A stretch of 64,000 bases of DNA from Limosilactobacillus alvi. GTDB lineage: Bacteria; Bacillota; Bacilli; Lactobacillales; Lactobacillaceae. The notes under the pieces are model-generated. The model had not been told where the DNA came from. It did no database searches and was given only the letters and a program-made list of their open reading frames with translations. Below are positions 36,032 to 46,618 of this stretch, piece after piece. The stretch is from the NCBI RefSeq assembly GCF_016900115.1, contig NZ_JACJJQ010000001.1:1-64000 (forward strand), in the 5' to 3' direction. The first letter of the stretch is position 1, and every line of letters starts with the position of its first letter. The position numbers and the translations under genes are program-made.

Positions 36032-36850
36032 ATGACAGTTTATCCAACTAATGGTTTAGCTCGCTGGCATCAACTCTGGCCAGTCAAAACTGAGGCTAAT
36101 TACCAAATTTTAATTGTTAACTTAATGCCTACCAAGCAAGTTACCGAACTACAATTTTTAAATCTTTTGGCACATACCAACCTTAATTGTCAGGTCACTT
36201 TTGCTTATCCAAGCAGCCATCATTTCAAAAACACTGATGCTTCCCTAATCAAACAAACTTATCAACCCTTATCTCAGATCTGGGGGCGCTCCTTTGATGC
36301 CTTGATTGTAACTGGGGCACCTGTTGAAAAGCTACCTTTTTTCGCCGTTGATTACTGGCATGAATTTTGCCACTTAGTCCAATGGAGTCAAACCCACTGT
36401 GAGCGGGTAATCTTTGAGTGCTGGGCTACCTTAGCCGCCTTATATGTCCAATATCGCATCCCCAAAACTACTTGTTCGCAAAAGCTATTCGGCATTTATC
36501 AAGGAGTGTGCGCTACATCGAATCCCCTCTTGCAAGGCCTTAAAGCCTTACCAATGCCTCAATCACGCCATAGCAAGCTCCTTTTACCAACAGTCTTACC
36601 AGCTGACCTGCACGTTATCGCCAGTCATCCCCAACTCGACGCCATGGTTCTTGCTAGTCACAATAACCACACTGTTTACATTACTGGTCATCCTGAATAT
36701 TCCACAATGACTTTGGATCAAGAATATTGGCGTGATCAAGCCCAGCATCAGTCAATTTTACCCCCAACCAATTATTACCAACATCACCAAATCATTAATA
36801 CTTGGCAAACAGCTAGCCAGACGCTATACCGCAACTGGCTCCAAATTTAG
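36032..36850 (+). CDS. metA: Homoserine O-acyltransferase (MetA family)
   Basis: Acylates homoserine to O-acetyl- or O-succinyl-homoserine, the first step to methionine. The 272-residue protein keeps the family boxes NLMPTKQVTE (30-39), VTGAPVE (93-99), IFECWATLAAL with catalytic cysteine 130, MPQSRH (175-180) and GHPEY with His 220 and Glu 222. It is shorter at the C-terminus than the usual 300-310 residues. The acyl donor is not determined here. It is first in the T-box operon with hom. Confidence 0.9.
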   Translation: MTVYPTNGLARWHQLWPVKTEANYQILIVNLMPTKQVTELQFLNLLAHTNLNCQVTFAYPSSHHFKNTDASLIKQTYQPLSQIWGRSFDALIVTGAPVEKLPFFAVDYWHEFCHLVQWSQTHCERVIFECWATLAALYVQYRIPKTTCSQKLFGIYQGVCATSNPLLQGLKALPMPQSRHSKLLLPTVLPADLHVIASHPQLDAMVLASHNNHTVYITGHPEYSTMTLDQEYWRDQAQHQSILPPTNYYQHHQIINTWQTASQTLYRNWLQI

Positions 36851-36862
36851 GGAGGAATTGCA

Positions 36863-37996
36863 ATGAAAAAACATCTTGCTCTACTTGGCCTGGGAACAAT
36901 CGGTCAAGCGGTTTTCAACGAACTCTTAGCCACCATTGCTCCTGACTGGCAATTAGACTGGGTTGTTGTTAAACATCTCAAACGTCACCTGGGGTTGCCT
37001 TTACCAACTACGACTCGCCTAACTACCGACTGGCACCGAGCAGTGAACGATCCCCAAGTCGACGTTGTAATCGAATTGATTGGCGGCACCACCGTTGCCA
37101 AAAAAATTGTGACCACGGCCCTCCAATTAGGAAAACAAGTTATTACGGCAAACAAAGATCTAATTGCGACCTCTGGTAATGAACTTAGTCGGCTAGCTCA
37201 CGATAACGGCGGGGCTTTAGCCTATGAGGCAGCAGTTGCTGGCGGAATTCCAATCATTCGAACAATCCAAGAAAGCTTGGCTCCAGATCACATCACCGGG
37301 ATCAGCGGCATCTTAAATGGAACTAGTAATTATATTCTCACCGCTATTCAGAATCAAGGCTTAACATACCAAGCTGCCCTCAAGCAAGCCCAAATTAATG
37401 GCTATGCCGAAGCAAACCCAACCAAAGACCTCAATGGCATCGATGCTAGCTATAAGTTAATTATTCTTGTTCGCTTAATTTTTCGCTCCCGACTCACACT
37501 TCAACAATTATCACCGCAAGGAATTGACCAACTTTCACCACGTATTTTTAACGTTGCCAACCATTTTCAGCGGCAAATTAAATTAGTTGCTCAGGCTCAA
37601 ATGGTTAACGGAACCCTCTATGCTGGCGTCTATCCGCTCGCTTTGACGCCAACCCATCCCCTCGCCCAAGTAAACGGAGTTACCAACGCCATCACTGTCG
37701 ATAGTGACCTCGTTGGGTCCTCAACTTACCTTGGACCCGGTGCTGGTGGACCCGCAACTGCCAATAGTGTCTTAGCTGATCTGCAAGCTTTTATTCGCAA
37801 CGATTATCACCACAACAATCCTTGTTTACCAGCGGCTCATTTTGCCTCCCCATTAAACCAACCTCACGCTTACCTAATCGCTGGCAAAACAACCCCTGCC
37901 CAAATTACCCCACCAATTACCCCCCAAGCCCTAGCAACCTATCAAGCGAACGATCCTACCCTAGCGTGGGTCGTTGCTGAATCAGAAAGATTATAA
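36863..37996 (+). CDS. hom: Homoserine dehydrogenase without ACT domain
   Basis: Reduces aspartate semialdehyde to homoserine. The 377-residue protein has the Rossmann motif GLGTIGQAVFNEL at residues 8-20, TANKDLIATSG near 95-105, the family box GISGILNGTSNYIL near 150 and the catalytic lysine in DLNGIDASYKL near 195-205. The ACT domain that makes many homologues about 430 residues long and sensitive to threonine is missing. It sits 12 bases after metA under the Met T-box, so it is tuned to methionine supply rather than threonine. Confidence 0.92.
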   Translation: MKKHLALLGLGTIGQAVFNELLATIAPDWQLDWVVVKHLKRHLGLPLPTTTRLTTDWHRAVNDPQVDVVIELIGGTTVAKKIVTTALQLGKQVITANKDLIATSGNELSRLAHDNGGALAYEAAVAGGIPIIRTIQESLAPDHITGISGILNGTSNYILTAIQNQGLTYQAALKQAQINGYAEANPTKDLNGIDASYKLIILVRLIFRSRLTLQQLSPQGIDQLSPRIFNVANHFQRQIKLVAQAQMVNGTLYAGVYPLALTPTHPLAQVNGVTNAITVDSDLVGSSTYLGPGAGGPATANSVLADLQAFIRNDYHHNNPCLPAAHFASPLNQPHAYLIAGKTTPAQITPPITPQALATYQANDPTLAWVVAESERL

Positions 37997-38011
37997 TTAC
38001 TATTAATCAGT

Positions 38012-38304
38012 GAAAAGAGGTTGGGAAAAAAGCTCCTTGACGGCCTGGTTGGGATAAGAAGAACGAAGGTTGATTCATTAGAATCGGCCTTTCGTTCGCA
38101 CTTATCCACTAAGGCCGTGCTTTGGAGCGAACCAGCCAACTGGTTTGGCGTTTGTGAGCCCATGCAAGGCTGAATCGGTTGGTGCGACCGTCAGGGAAGC
38201 AACTGCCATTCAGCTACTGCTTTGACCTTAGTTACTCAGTAACATTCGGAGATGAAAAAAGAGGCCGGAAAGAAACTCATGTTTCTTCCCGGTCTCTCTT
38301 CTTT
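38012..38304 (-). repeat. Dispersed intergenic repeat, copy E (longest, reverse orientation)
   Basis: A reverse-oriented full copy. The arm (AAGAGGTTGGGAAAAAAGC to AAGGCCGTGC, 38014-38121) is almost identical to copies A and F. An extra block of about 100 bases lies between arm and box (38122-38220, with GAACCAGCCAACTGGTTTGG and similar). The box GTTACTCAGTAACATTCGGA and the hairpin GAGGCCGGAAAGAAAC...GTTTCTTCCCGGTCTC follow. It separates convergent hom and the transsulfuration operon. Confidence 0.85.
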
Positions 38305-38442
38305 TAAACGATAGTAATAATCAACGATATGGCAAGGCGCATGGTGCTGTTGGCGGATCATATTACCAACCGCAAAGTAGCCTAACTTCCGGGTAATTGG
38401 CTTGCCTCGTTTATTAATGTGATCTTTTATAGCGTCCTTTAC
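38305..38442 (-). pseudogene. Protein-coding remnant directly after the transsulfuration operon
   Basis: Immediately after the TAA of the upstream gene, and in the same frame, the minus strand reads as protein: VKDAIKDHINKRGKP, then TRKLGYFAVGNMI and HAPCHIVDYYYRLK, before running into repeat copy E. There is no usable start codon before an internal ATG. It looks like the tail or middle of a gene whose other parts were lost, with the repeat inserted in or next to it. I do not recognise the family. Confidence 0.4.
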
Positions 38443-39570
38443 TTATTTTTCGCTCAACGCTTGTTCCAAATCCGCGATCAAATCTTGGGGATCTTCTAAA
38501 CCAACTGAGAGACGCAGAAGTTGCGGCGTAATCCCGAGACGGGCTCGTTGATTCTCGGCAACATCGGCATGGGTTTGGTAATAAGGAATCGTAATTAAGC
38601 TTTCTACTCCACCCAAACTTTCCGCAAAACTAATGACTTTCACGTGGTTTAAAAGATGTTCAACTTGAGCTTCACTTTGGAGATAAAAAGATACCATCCC
38701 CCCTTTTCCGGGATACAAAACCTTCGTTACTTGGGGAGCTTGTTTTAAGTACTCTACCACCGCTTGAGCGTTACTAGTATGCCGTTGCATCCGCACACTC
38801 AAAGTCTTCAAACTACGCAGTAATAACCAGGAATCAAAGGTACTCATCGTATCACCCGTCGTGAGGTAGTAATCATAATATTCTTTGGCGAGTTCATCAT
38901 CTTTACAGACCAACACCCCACCAAGTAAATCGTTATGCCCGGAAAGATATTTCGTAGCTGAATGGACGACAATATCAGCGCCTAAAGTCAATGGCCGTTG
39001 ATAAACTGGCGTTAAAAAGGTGTTATCGACCGCTACGAGGACCTGCGGATTTTTTGCATGAACTTGATTGGCAATCGTTTGAATATCTAATTGTTTCATC
39101 GTGGGATTCGATGGGGTTTCTAACCAAATCAAGCGGGTTTTGGCAGTAATTTGGGCTATTAGATCCGCTACTTTTTCTCCATTCCATTGTTTAAAATGAA
39201 TTCCAGCATGGCTTTCCAGATAGCGGAAATAGCGGAAATCACCTCCGTAAAGGTCATCCAAAGAAATGACTTCCTCCCCCGTTTTTAAAATACTTAAAGC
39301 CAGTTGAATGGCTGCCATCCCGGAACTCAAAGCAAAAGCATGGGTTCCAGCTTCCAGTTGGGCTAAGGTCTTTTCCAACACGCGCCGGTTGGGGGTGGCT
39401 AGCCGGGAATAAGTGTAGCCAGTCGTAGCATCAAAGTTTCGGGCGGCTTGTAAACTTAGGTGCCGATAGTTTGACGATAAATACAGCGGAAAGGCAACGG
39501 CCCCATTGGGATCAGCGTGACTTCCCGCTTGGGCAGCTAAAGTATCAAAGGTAAGGTTTTCTTTTGGCAT
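38443..39570 (-). CDS. PLP-dependent transsulfuration enzyme, probably cystathionine beta-lyase
   Basis: A 375-residue Cys/Met-metabolism enzyme. SSGMAAIQLAL near residue 81, YGG near 107, ETPSNPTMK near 147, the aspartate in VAVDNTFLTP near 180 and the PLP lysine in HSATKYLSGHNDLLGG near 203 are all present. The C-terminal SLGGVESLITIP is also typical. It is second in the operon behind a Met T-box, 2 bases after its partner. By gene order I assign it to cleaving cystathionine to homocysteine, but family members overlap in activity. Confidence 0.88.
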   Translation of the reverse strand: MPKENLTFDTLAAQAGSHADPNGAVAFPLYLSSNYRHLSLQAARNFDATTGYTYSRLATPNRRVLEKTLAQLEAGTHAFALSSGMAAIQLALSILKTGEEVISLDDLYGGDFRYFRYLESHAGIHFKQWNGEKVADLIAQITAKTRLIWLETPSNPTMKQLDIQTIANQVHAKNPQVLVAVDNTFLTPVYQRPLTLGADIVVHSATKYLSGHNDLLGGVLVCKDDELAKEYYDYYLTTGDTMSTFDSWLLLRSLKTLSVRMQRHTSNAQAVVEYLKQAPQVTKVLYPGKGGMVSFYLQSEAQVEHLLNHVKVISFAESLGGVESLITIPYYQTHADVAENQRARLGITPQLLRLSVGLEDPQDLIADLEQALSEK

Positions 39571-39572
39571 AA

Positions 39573-40730
39573 TTATGCTCCCTTCTTGTTAGCTTTTGTA
39601 AAAGCTTGACTTAGATCAGTAATTAAATCCTTCGCATCTTCTATTCCGACGGCTAGCCGAATTAAACCGGGTTTAATCCCCGCAGCTAGCTGTTCAGTTG
39701 GTGACAACTCAGCGTGGCTCATTTTGCTTGGCAATTCAACTAAACTTTCGACAGCGCCTAAACTAACCGCCCGGGTGAACAGTCGCAAGTGGTTAACGAA
39801 TTTAACCGGATCTTGACTCGCTGTAAGTTCAAAGGCGACCACAGCGCCAGCGCCTTTCGCTTCCGTTTGAAGGATGGCATAGCCAGGTTGGTCTGGCAAC
39901 CCAGGATAATAAACCCGATCGACTTCCGTACGTGACTTTAAGAAACGCACTAATTGACAGGCATTGACTTGTTGCTGATTGATCCGGAGTTGCAGGGTTT
40001 TGATCCCGCGCGTCAGTTCATTAGCCCCCTCTGGTGATAAGATCGCCCCTAAAGCATTTTGAATGAAGTAAACTTGGTCCGCTAATTTAGGATCGTTAGC
40101 CACAACTACTCCAGCTGATAACTCCGAGTGACCTGCTAAGTATTTCGTGGCGGAATGAATGACAATGTCAGCCCCTAGCTTTAGTGGTTGCATCAACGCA
40201 GGGCTTAAGAAAGTATTATCAACCAACGTTAATAAATGATGAGCCTTAGCAAAGTCTGTCACTTGGCGGACCGAAATAACTTCAAGGAGGGGATTCGTAA
40301 CCGGCTCAAAATAAATTGCCTTCGTATTTTTCTGAACTGCCTGTGCCAATTGATCAGGGTCGCGGAGATCAACACTAGTGAAGGTTAATCCCCACCGTTC
40401 AAAGAATTGATGAAATAGTCGGAAGGTCCCACCATAAATTTGATTACCAACAATTATATGGTCACCGGCCTTAAAAATTGCTAAAGCCGCGTGAATAGCG
40501 GCCATCCCCGAAGCAAAAGTAAAGGCCTGCCCACCACCTTCAAGAGTTGCAAGTTGCTTTTCGACGGCCAACCGCGTCGGGTTGCCAGAACGTGAATAGT
40601 CGTACTTTACGGGTGCCCCAATTGCTGAGAAAGCATAAGTTGTTGCTTTATACACTGGCGTTGCGACCGCTCCGGTTTGATTATCATTAACAGCTGGTCC
40701 ATGAACTAAATTGGTTGTAAATTCTGCCAT
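39573..40730 (-). CDS. PLP-dependent transsulfuration enzyme, probably cystathionine gamma-synthase
   Basis: A 385-residue paralogue of its downstream neighbour with FASGMAAIHAALA, YGGTFRLF, EPVTNPLLEV, LVDNTFLSPALMQPL and the PLP-lysine segment HSATKYLAGHSELSAG. It probably joins acyl-homoserine and cysteine to cystathionine. A gamma-lyase or O-acetylhomoserine sulfhydrylase role is possible. I chose ATG at 40730 because AGGAGGG lies just before it. The longer frame to 40820 translates the T-box leader. Confidence 0.87.
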   Translation of the reverse strand: MAEFTTNLVHGPAVNDNQTGAVATPVYKATTYAFSAIGAPVKYDYSRSGNPTRLAVEKQLATLEGGGQAFTFASGMAAIHAALAIFKAGDHIIVGNQIYGGTFRLFHQFFERWGLTFTSVDLRDPDQLAQAVQKNTKAIYFEPVTNPLLEVISVRQVTDFAKAHHLLTLVDNTFLSPALMQPLKLGADIVIHSATKYLAGHSELSAGVVVANDPKLADQVYFIQNALGAILSPEGANELTRGIKTLQLRINQQQVNACQLVRFLKSRTEVDRVYYPGLPDQPGYAILQTEAKGAGAVVAFELTASQDPVKFVNHLRLFTRAVSLGAVESLVELPSKMSHAELSPTEQLAAGIKPGLIRLAVGIEDAKDLITDLSQAFTKANKKGA

Positions 40731-40756
40731 TTTGATCCCTCCTAAAATCCGGTACC

Positions 40757-41064
40757 AAAAAAAGCGCCCCCGAACAGTTACCTGTTCAGGGACGCTATGC
40801 GTGGTACCACCCATTTTCACTAACTAATTACCTAGTTAGCCTTATCAGCACCATTTAGATGCCTAGAACGATATCGGGTTCCACCGGGTTTTGAGCCCAT
40901 TAACCAGACCCAACGACCACGCTCCGAGCTCATCTTCAGTTAATTACTTAATCCGCCTTCGCACCATCAGCGGTCACTGAGCTTAAGGCCTTAACTTACT
41001 CTTCTCATCATCACGTAAAATTAAAATTTGATTAGATTATAGTTAAGAAAGGGTGGATTGTCAA
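40757..41064 (-). promoter_or_regulatory. Methionine-type T-box leader of the transsulfuration operon, with promoter
   Basis: Consensus promoter on the minus strand: TTGACA (41059-41064), 17-bp spacer, TATAAT (41036-41041). The leader has the specifier context GAAGATGAGC, the same ten bases as in the metA-hom leader, the T-box GGGTGGTACCACGC (about 40802-40815) and a terminator AGCGCCCCCGAACAG/CTGTTCAGGGACGCT (40763-40796) with seven T. Confidence 0.9.
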
Positions 41065-41115
41065 GGGAGAAAATGAGTTGGTGAGAAAGGCCGATGCTAG
41101 TGAATTAATCTGCAT

Positions 41116-41859
41116 TTAAACATTCAGCACCTTATCCAAGAAACTCTTGGTGTCTTCATGTTGTGGATGATCAAAAATTTCATCTGGTTTTCCTTGTTCT
41201 CGGATAACCCCATCGTGGAAGAAGACTACCCGGTCGGCCACCCGCTTGGCAAAGCCCATTTCGTGGGTTACAACGACCATTGTCATCCCTTGCTTAGCTA
41301 AAGTTTGCATAACTTCCAAGACATCCCCAACCATTTCCGGATCTAGGGCACTTGTAGGCTCGTCAAAGAGCATTACGTCCGGCTTCATGGCCAAGGCCCG
41401 GGCGATTGCCACCCGTTGCTTTTGCCCCCCAGATAAGGTGGTTGGGTTTACATCAGCTTTTTCCTTTAAGCCAACAATATCTAAGTAATGTAAAGCCGCT
41501 TTGCGCGCTTCGTCCTTAGTCATTTTCTTGAGTTGAACCGGCGCCAACATAATATTTTCGGCCACCGACATATTCGGGAAAAGGTTAAAATGTTGGAACA
41601 CCATCCCAATGTTTTGCCGCACCAAGTCGATATTTGTTTTCTTATCAGCAATATCATAGCCGTCAATATAGACATGACCACTATTGGTTTCTTCCAAGCG
41701 ATTTAAACACCGCAAGAAGGTACTCTTTCCACTCCCAGATGGCCCAATCATGCAGACCACTTCGTTTGGTTTGACGTTTAAGTTAATTCCCTTTAGGACT
41801 TCATTATCACCGTAGCTCTTGTGGAGGTCCTTAACTTGAATTTTGTATTGCTTATCCAT
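41116..41859 (-). CDS. Polar amino acid ABC transporter ATPase
   Basis: A 247-residue ATPase of the GlnQ/HisP type. Walker A is [11 protein letters not shown] at residues 38-48, the Q-loop [10 protein letters not shown], the signature [15 protein letters not shown], Walker [16 protein letters not shown] and the H-loop VVTHEMGFA. It energises the binding-protein/permease fusion encoded immediately upstream (3-base gap). The substrate is probably glutamine or a similar polar amino acid. Confidence 0.93.
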   Translation of the reverse strand: MDKQYKIQVKDLHKSYGDNEVLKGINLNVKPNEVVCMIGPSGSGKSTFLRCLNRLEETNSGHVYIDGYDIADKKTNIDLVRQNIGMVFQHFNLFPNMSVAENIMLAPVQLKKMTKDEARKAALHYLDIVGLKEKADVNPTTLSGGQKQRVAIARALAMKPDVMLFDEPTSALDPEMVGDVLEVMQTLAKQGMTMVVVTHEMGFAKRVADRVVFFHDGVIREQGKPDEIFDHPQHEDTKSFLDKVLNV

Positions 41860-41862
41860 TTG

Positions 41863-43320
41863 CTAGGCCACCTTTCTTTGCACGTAGTTGGATAACCAGG
41901 TTAAGAGGGTAATGATGACAATGTAGATTACCCCAATAATTAACCACATCTTGAATCCTTCTAGGTTCCGGGAAATGATCACCGTCCCGGTTTGGGTCAA
42001 TTCCATCACCCCAATGGCGGAAAGAATTGAAGTATCCTTTAAGGTAATGATGAATTGGTTAACCAAAGATGGCACCATGATCTTGATTCCTTGTGGCATG
42101 ATGACCTTAACTAAGGCCTTGGAGTATGGGAGCCCCAGCGAACGAGCGGCTTCCCATTGGCCACGATCAACAGCGTCAAAGCCACCCTTAACGATCGCCC
42201 CAACGTAGGCCCCTTCATCAAGCATTAGGGTAATTACCCCAGCCGTAAAGAGGGGAATCTTGTGACCGATCAAACCTGGCATCCCAATGTAAATGAAGAA
42301 GGCCAAAACGATCATTGGCATCCCCCGGAAAATGTAGATCAAAGTTGAAGAAATCCCGGTCAAAACTTTGTTTTCGGCAATTCCCATTACCCCAAGTACA
42401 ATCCCGAAGACAAGGGCTAAAAAGGCTCCCACGATCGTTAACTTCAAGGTTTCAACTAACCCAGCGGACAAAGCACCGGCGTTGTTCTTAATCAAAGCAG
42501 GAATCGTCCGCTGACTAGCCGAGTCAGCCTTGGAAGCTGAACCCTTCGTGTACTTATCCAACAGTTTTTGCATCCGGCCCGTCTTTTGCATCCAAGTAAT
42601 CCCATCGTTTAACTTGTGAAGGAGTTCTTGATTTTGGCCCTTCTTGATCCCCATAGCTACTGGTTGGGAGTTAACTGCCTTGGTAACAACCCTTAACTTC
42701 ATCCCGTTTCGGATTCCGTAACGCAGTACTGGTTCATCATCAAAGGTGGCAGCAGAGTTCCCGTTGGCCACATCAGACCACATCGTATTATCGGTCTTGT
42801 AGTACTTAATCTTAAAGCCATACTTGTTAGCAATCGACTTAGCATAAATGGCACCACTGGTCCCAGACTTAACGGCGACGGTCTTACCCTTTAATTGCTT
42901 TAACGACTTAATGTTACTATTACTTGCGACGGCCATGACAACCCCAGAATCATAGTAAGACTTAGTAAAATCAATCGTAGCTTTCCGTTCGTTAGTAACA
43001 CTCATCCCACCCATGGAAGCATCAATTTGACCTGCTTGTAAGGCAGTTAAGGTTGCGTCAAAACTCATAACCTTTAAGCGGTACTTAAAACCTTCATGCT
43101 TGGCAATTTGCTGAAGCATTTCAATTTCAATTCCTGGGTTTTTACCATTGTATGTACCCCGGTTGTTTGGAATTTCAAATGGTTCAAAACTATCAACGGT
43201 CCCAATTGTATATGTGGGTTCGCTCGCAGCGTGGATCGGTTCCTGCCGACCCATCACCAATCCAAAGCCGACTAGAACCGCCAAACTCATTAGCAATTTA
43301 ATTAGCCAATGTTTTCTCAT
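41863..43320 (-). CDS. ABC transporter substrate-binding/permease fusion for polar amino acids
   Basis: A 485-residue fusion. A signal peptide or anchor (1-31) is followed by a solute-binding domain (about 35-270) with FEPFEI, GGMSVTNERKATIDFTKSYY and VKSGTSGAIYAKS, then a HisM-type permease (about 285-485) with five helices and the EAA loop EAARSLGLPYSKALVKVIMP. The covalent fusion is common for glutamine-type importers in lactobacilli. No lipobox is present, because the permease provides the anchor. Its upstream region has no T-box. Confidence 0.92.
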   Translation of the reverse strand: MRKHWLIKLLMSLAVLVGFGLVMGRQEPIHAASEPTYTIGTVDSFEPFEIPNNRGTYNGKNPGIEIEMLQQIAKHEGFKYRLKVMSFDATLTALQAGQIDASMGGMSVTNERKATIDFTKSYYDSGVVMAVASNSNIKSLKQLKGKTVAVKSGTSGAIYAKSIANKYGFKIKYYKTDNTMWSDVANGNSAATFDDEPVLRYGIRNGMKLRVVTKAVNSQPVAMGIKKGQNQELLHKLNDGITWMQKTGRMQKLLDKYTKGSASKADSASQRTIPALIKNNAGALSAGLVETLKLTIVGAFLALVFGIVLGVMGIAENKVLTGISSTLIYIFRGMPMIVLAFFIYIGMPGLIGHKIPLFTAGVITLMLDEGAYVGAIVKGGFDAVDRGQWEAARSLGLPYSKALVKVIMPQGIKIMVPSLVNQFIITLKDTSILSAIGVMELTQTGTVIISRNLEGFKMWLIIGVIYIVIITLLTWLSNYVQRKVA

Positions 43321-43650
43321 TGCACGCCACTCCCTTACTTAACTTTTTTAACTTTTATAATTGGTTAATACTCTAACACGATGATTTGACTTTCGACACA
43401 ATCATAAGACGATTGCGTAAATTAAAAAGTTGTAATCAATTTCTAATCATGTTTTCTAAATTAAGTTAGGAGAAAAAGTTAATTTAATTAAGCTTAAATT
43501 TTAAAGCTTGAATTCATCATTTTAGCAAAATTAGCACCGCACAGATCTGGGATCCGGCGTAATTTGACGTAGCTTGCGCAGATTTTTAGATCTGTTGGGT
43601 GCAAAAAACAATATTTAATAATGATCGCCATTCCCGCTGGAAACTCCTTC
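43321..43650 (-). promoter_or_regulatory. Upstream region of the ABC operon with a large unassigned hairpin
   Basis: About 330 bases without a supported gene. At 43530-43607 GCACC...CAGATC pairs with GATCTG...GGTGC, with an internal hairpin (CAGATCTAAAAATCTG on the minus strand), giving a multi-stem element in the likely 5' leader of the leftward ABC operon. It is not a T-box and matches no riboswitch I know. A 61-codon frame through it has no ribosome site. Confidence 0.4.
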
Positions 43651-43658
43651 TTTTTCTC

Positions 43659-43892
43659 TTGACACCCCGCCCCAAACATTGTTTAATGAGCTTAACTATT
43701 TTTCGTCGAAGTAGTTAGCTAGTTCCCTGACAAAGAGAGGTAACGGCGCTGGAAGTTACCGCACAGCTAGTTAACGAATTACAGCGAAAAGCTAAAATTG
43801 AATCGGGTTAAAATGAGGTACGTTAAGTACAAAGTTGGGTGGTACCACGGTTAAGATCGTCCCATGGCTAAATGTCATGGGACGATTTTTTA
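43659..43892 (+). promoter_or_regulatory. Tyrosine-type T-box leader of tyrS, with promoter
   Basis: Promoter -35 TTGACA (43659-43664), 17-bp spacer and -10 TTTAAT (43682-43687). The specifier context is GAATTACAGC (TAC, Tyr), the T-box GGGTGGTACCACGG is at about 43837-43850, and the terminator ATCGTCCCATG/CATGGGACGAT (43856-43886) ends in a T run. Confidence 0.92.
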
Positions 43893-43928
43893 TTAACCCG
43901 AAAGCCAAAATCAACGGAGGATCTGAAT

Positions 43929-45179
43929 ATGAATATCGTCGATGAATTAAAATGGCGCGGCGCCTTAAACCAAGTAACGGATGAAGCAGGACTCAAAAAG
44001 TTAACTAGTGAAAAAAAGATTAGCCTTTATTGCGGAACGGACCCAACGGGTGATAGTCTCCACATTGGGCACTTAATTCCCTTTATGATGCTCAAGCGGT
44101 TCCAATTAGCTGGTCACCATCCCGTCATCATCATTGGTGGCGGAACTGGGGCCATCGGTGACCCATCCGGCCGGAAGACGGAACGGACCCTGCAAACCGA
44201 ATCCCAATTGGAACACAACAAGCAGGCTTTAACCGCCCAAATGGTTAAGCTCTTTGGCACCGAAAACTTTACCATTGTTGATAACTACGACTGGTTAAGT
44301 CAATTCTCAATGATTGACTTCTTACGGGACTTTGGGAAGCTCTTTAACATCAACACGATGCTAAACAAAGAAGTGGTGGCTAGTCGGTTAGCTTCCGGAA
44401 TTTCCTTTACTGAATTCACCTACCAAATCCTCCAAGCCGTTGACTTCTTGCACCTCTACAAGCACAACGACGTCCAACTTCAAATTGGGGGTTCGGACCA
44501 ATGGGGTAACATCACTTCCGGAATTGACCTGATCCACAAGACGGAAGGGGCTGACGCTGAAGTTTACGGTTTAACAATCCCATTGATGCTTAAGGCTGAC
44601 GGCACCAAGTTTGGCAAGACCGCTGGGGGTGCCGTTTGGTTAGACGAAAAGAAGACCTCCCCTTACGAGTTCTACCAATTCTGGTTGAACCAAGATGACC
44701 GGGACGTTATCAAATACTTGAAGTACTTTACTTTCTTAAATCAAGACGAAATTAACGCCTTAGCTGAAAAAGTAAAGACCGAACCTTGGAAGCGGGAAGC
44801 ACAAAAACGGTTAGCTGCCGAAGTTACCACCTTCGTTCACGGGGAAGCTGCCACGGAACAAGCCATCAAGATTTCCCAACTCCTCTTCTCGGGGAACGTC
44901 CAAGACTTGAGCGTTGATGAAGTGGAACAAGCCTTTGCAGGTACTCCCTCCGTTGCAGTTAGTGCGGAACCAAAGAACATCATCGACTGGTTAGTTGATA
45001 CCAAGATTGAACCATCCAAGCGCCAAGCTCGCGAAGACGTAAAGAACGGGGCCATCCGGGTTAACGGCGAAAAGGTTACTGACGAAGCAGCCACTATTAA
45101 CCCTGCTGATCACTTTGATGGCAAATACGTCATCATCCGGCGGGGGAAGAAGAACTACACCCTAGCCAAGGTCGACTAA
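43929..45179 (+). CDS. tyrS: Tyrosyl-tRNA synthetase
   Basis: Charges tRNA-Tyr. The 416-residue class I enzyme has CGTDPTGDSLHIGHL with the HIGH box near residues 45-48, the KMSKS-equivalent KFGKT near 230 and a C-terminal S4 RNA-binding domain (about 350-416). The start is ATG at 43929 after GGAGG. The open frame extends upstream through the leader terminator and is not coding. Confidence 0.96.
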   Translation: MNIVDELKWRGALNQVTDEAGLKKLTSEKKISLYCGTDPTGDSLHIGHLIPFMMLKRFQLAGHHPVIIIGGGTGAIGDPSGRKTERTLQTESQLEHNKQALTAQMVKLFGTENFTIVDNYDWLSQFSMIDFLRDFGKLFNINTMLNKEVVASRLASGISFTEFTYQILQAVDFLHLYKHNDVQLQIGGSDQWGNITSGIDLIHKTEGADAEVYGLTIPLMLKADGTKFGKTAGGAVWLDEKKTSPYEFYQFWLNQDDRDVIKYLKYFTFLNQDEINALAEKVKTEPWKREAQKRLAAEVTTFVHGEAATEQAIKISQLLFSGNVQDLSVDEVEQAFAGTPSVAVSAEPKNIIDWLVDTKIEPSKRQAREDVKNGAIRVNGEKVTDEAATINPADHFDGKYVIIRRGKKNYTLAKVD

Positions 45180-45183
45180 AGGC

Positions 45184-46449
<1,266 letters not shown>

Positions 46450-46565
46450 ACATACGATACTAGCCAGGTTCATGGCGGTCAGCTTATCTCAAGGATCGCT
46501 TTTGAAGCGGAACTGGAGGAGCTTTTTCTCCATCCTCTACCAAATGACTGCATAATCTTAAAGCA

Positions 46566-46607
46566 AAAACCACCCATCTAATCATCTCCGACTAGATGGG
46601 TGGTTTT
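46566..46607 (+). terminator. Terminator downstream of trpS
   Basis: A 15-bp perfect stem AAAACCACCCATCTA/TAGATGGGTGGTTTT with a 12-base loop. Confidence 0.85.
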
Positions 46608-46618
46608 CTGTTAGGAGC

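Noticed and set aside
38443-40730. Tandem transsulfuration genes as a recent duplication
   Set aside because: The two proteins differ throughout. They are old paralogues with separate roles, as is common in this pathway.
40731-40820. N-terminal extension of the cystathionine gamma-synthase-like gene
   Set aside because: It would translate the T-box and terminator. AGGAGGG directly precedes the ATG at 40730.
43494-43679. 61-codon frame on the minus strand, considered as a second leader peptide because it has several Cys codons
   Set aside because: No ribosome site before its ATG, no clustered Cys codons, and it overlaps the structured element and the tyrS promoter.
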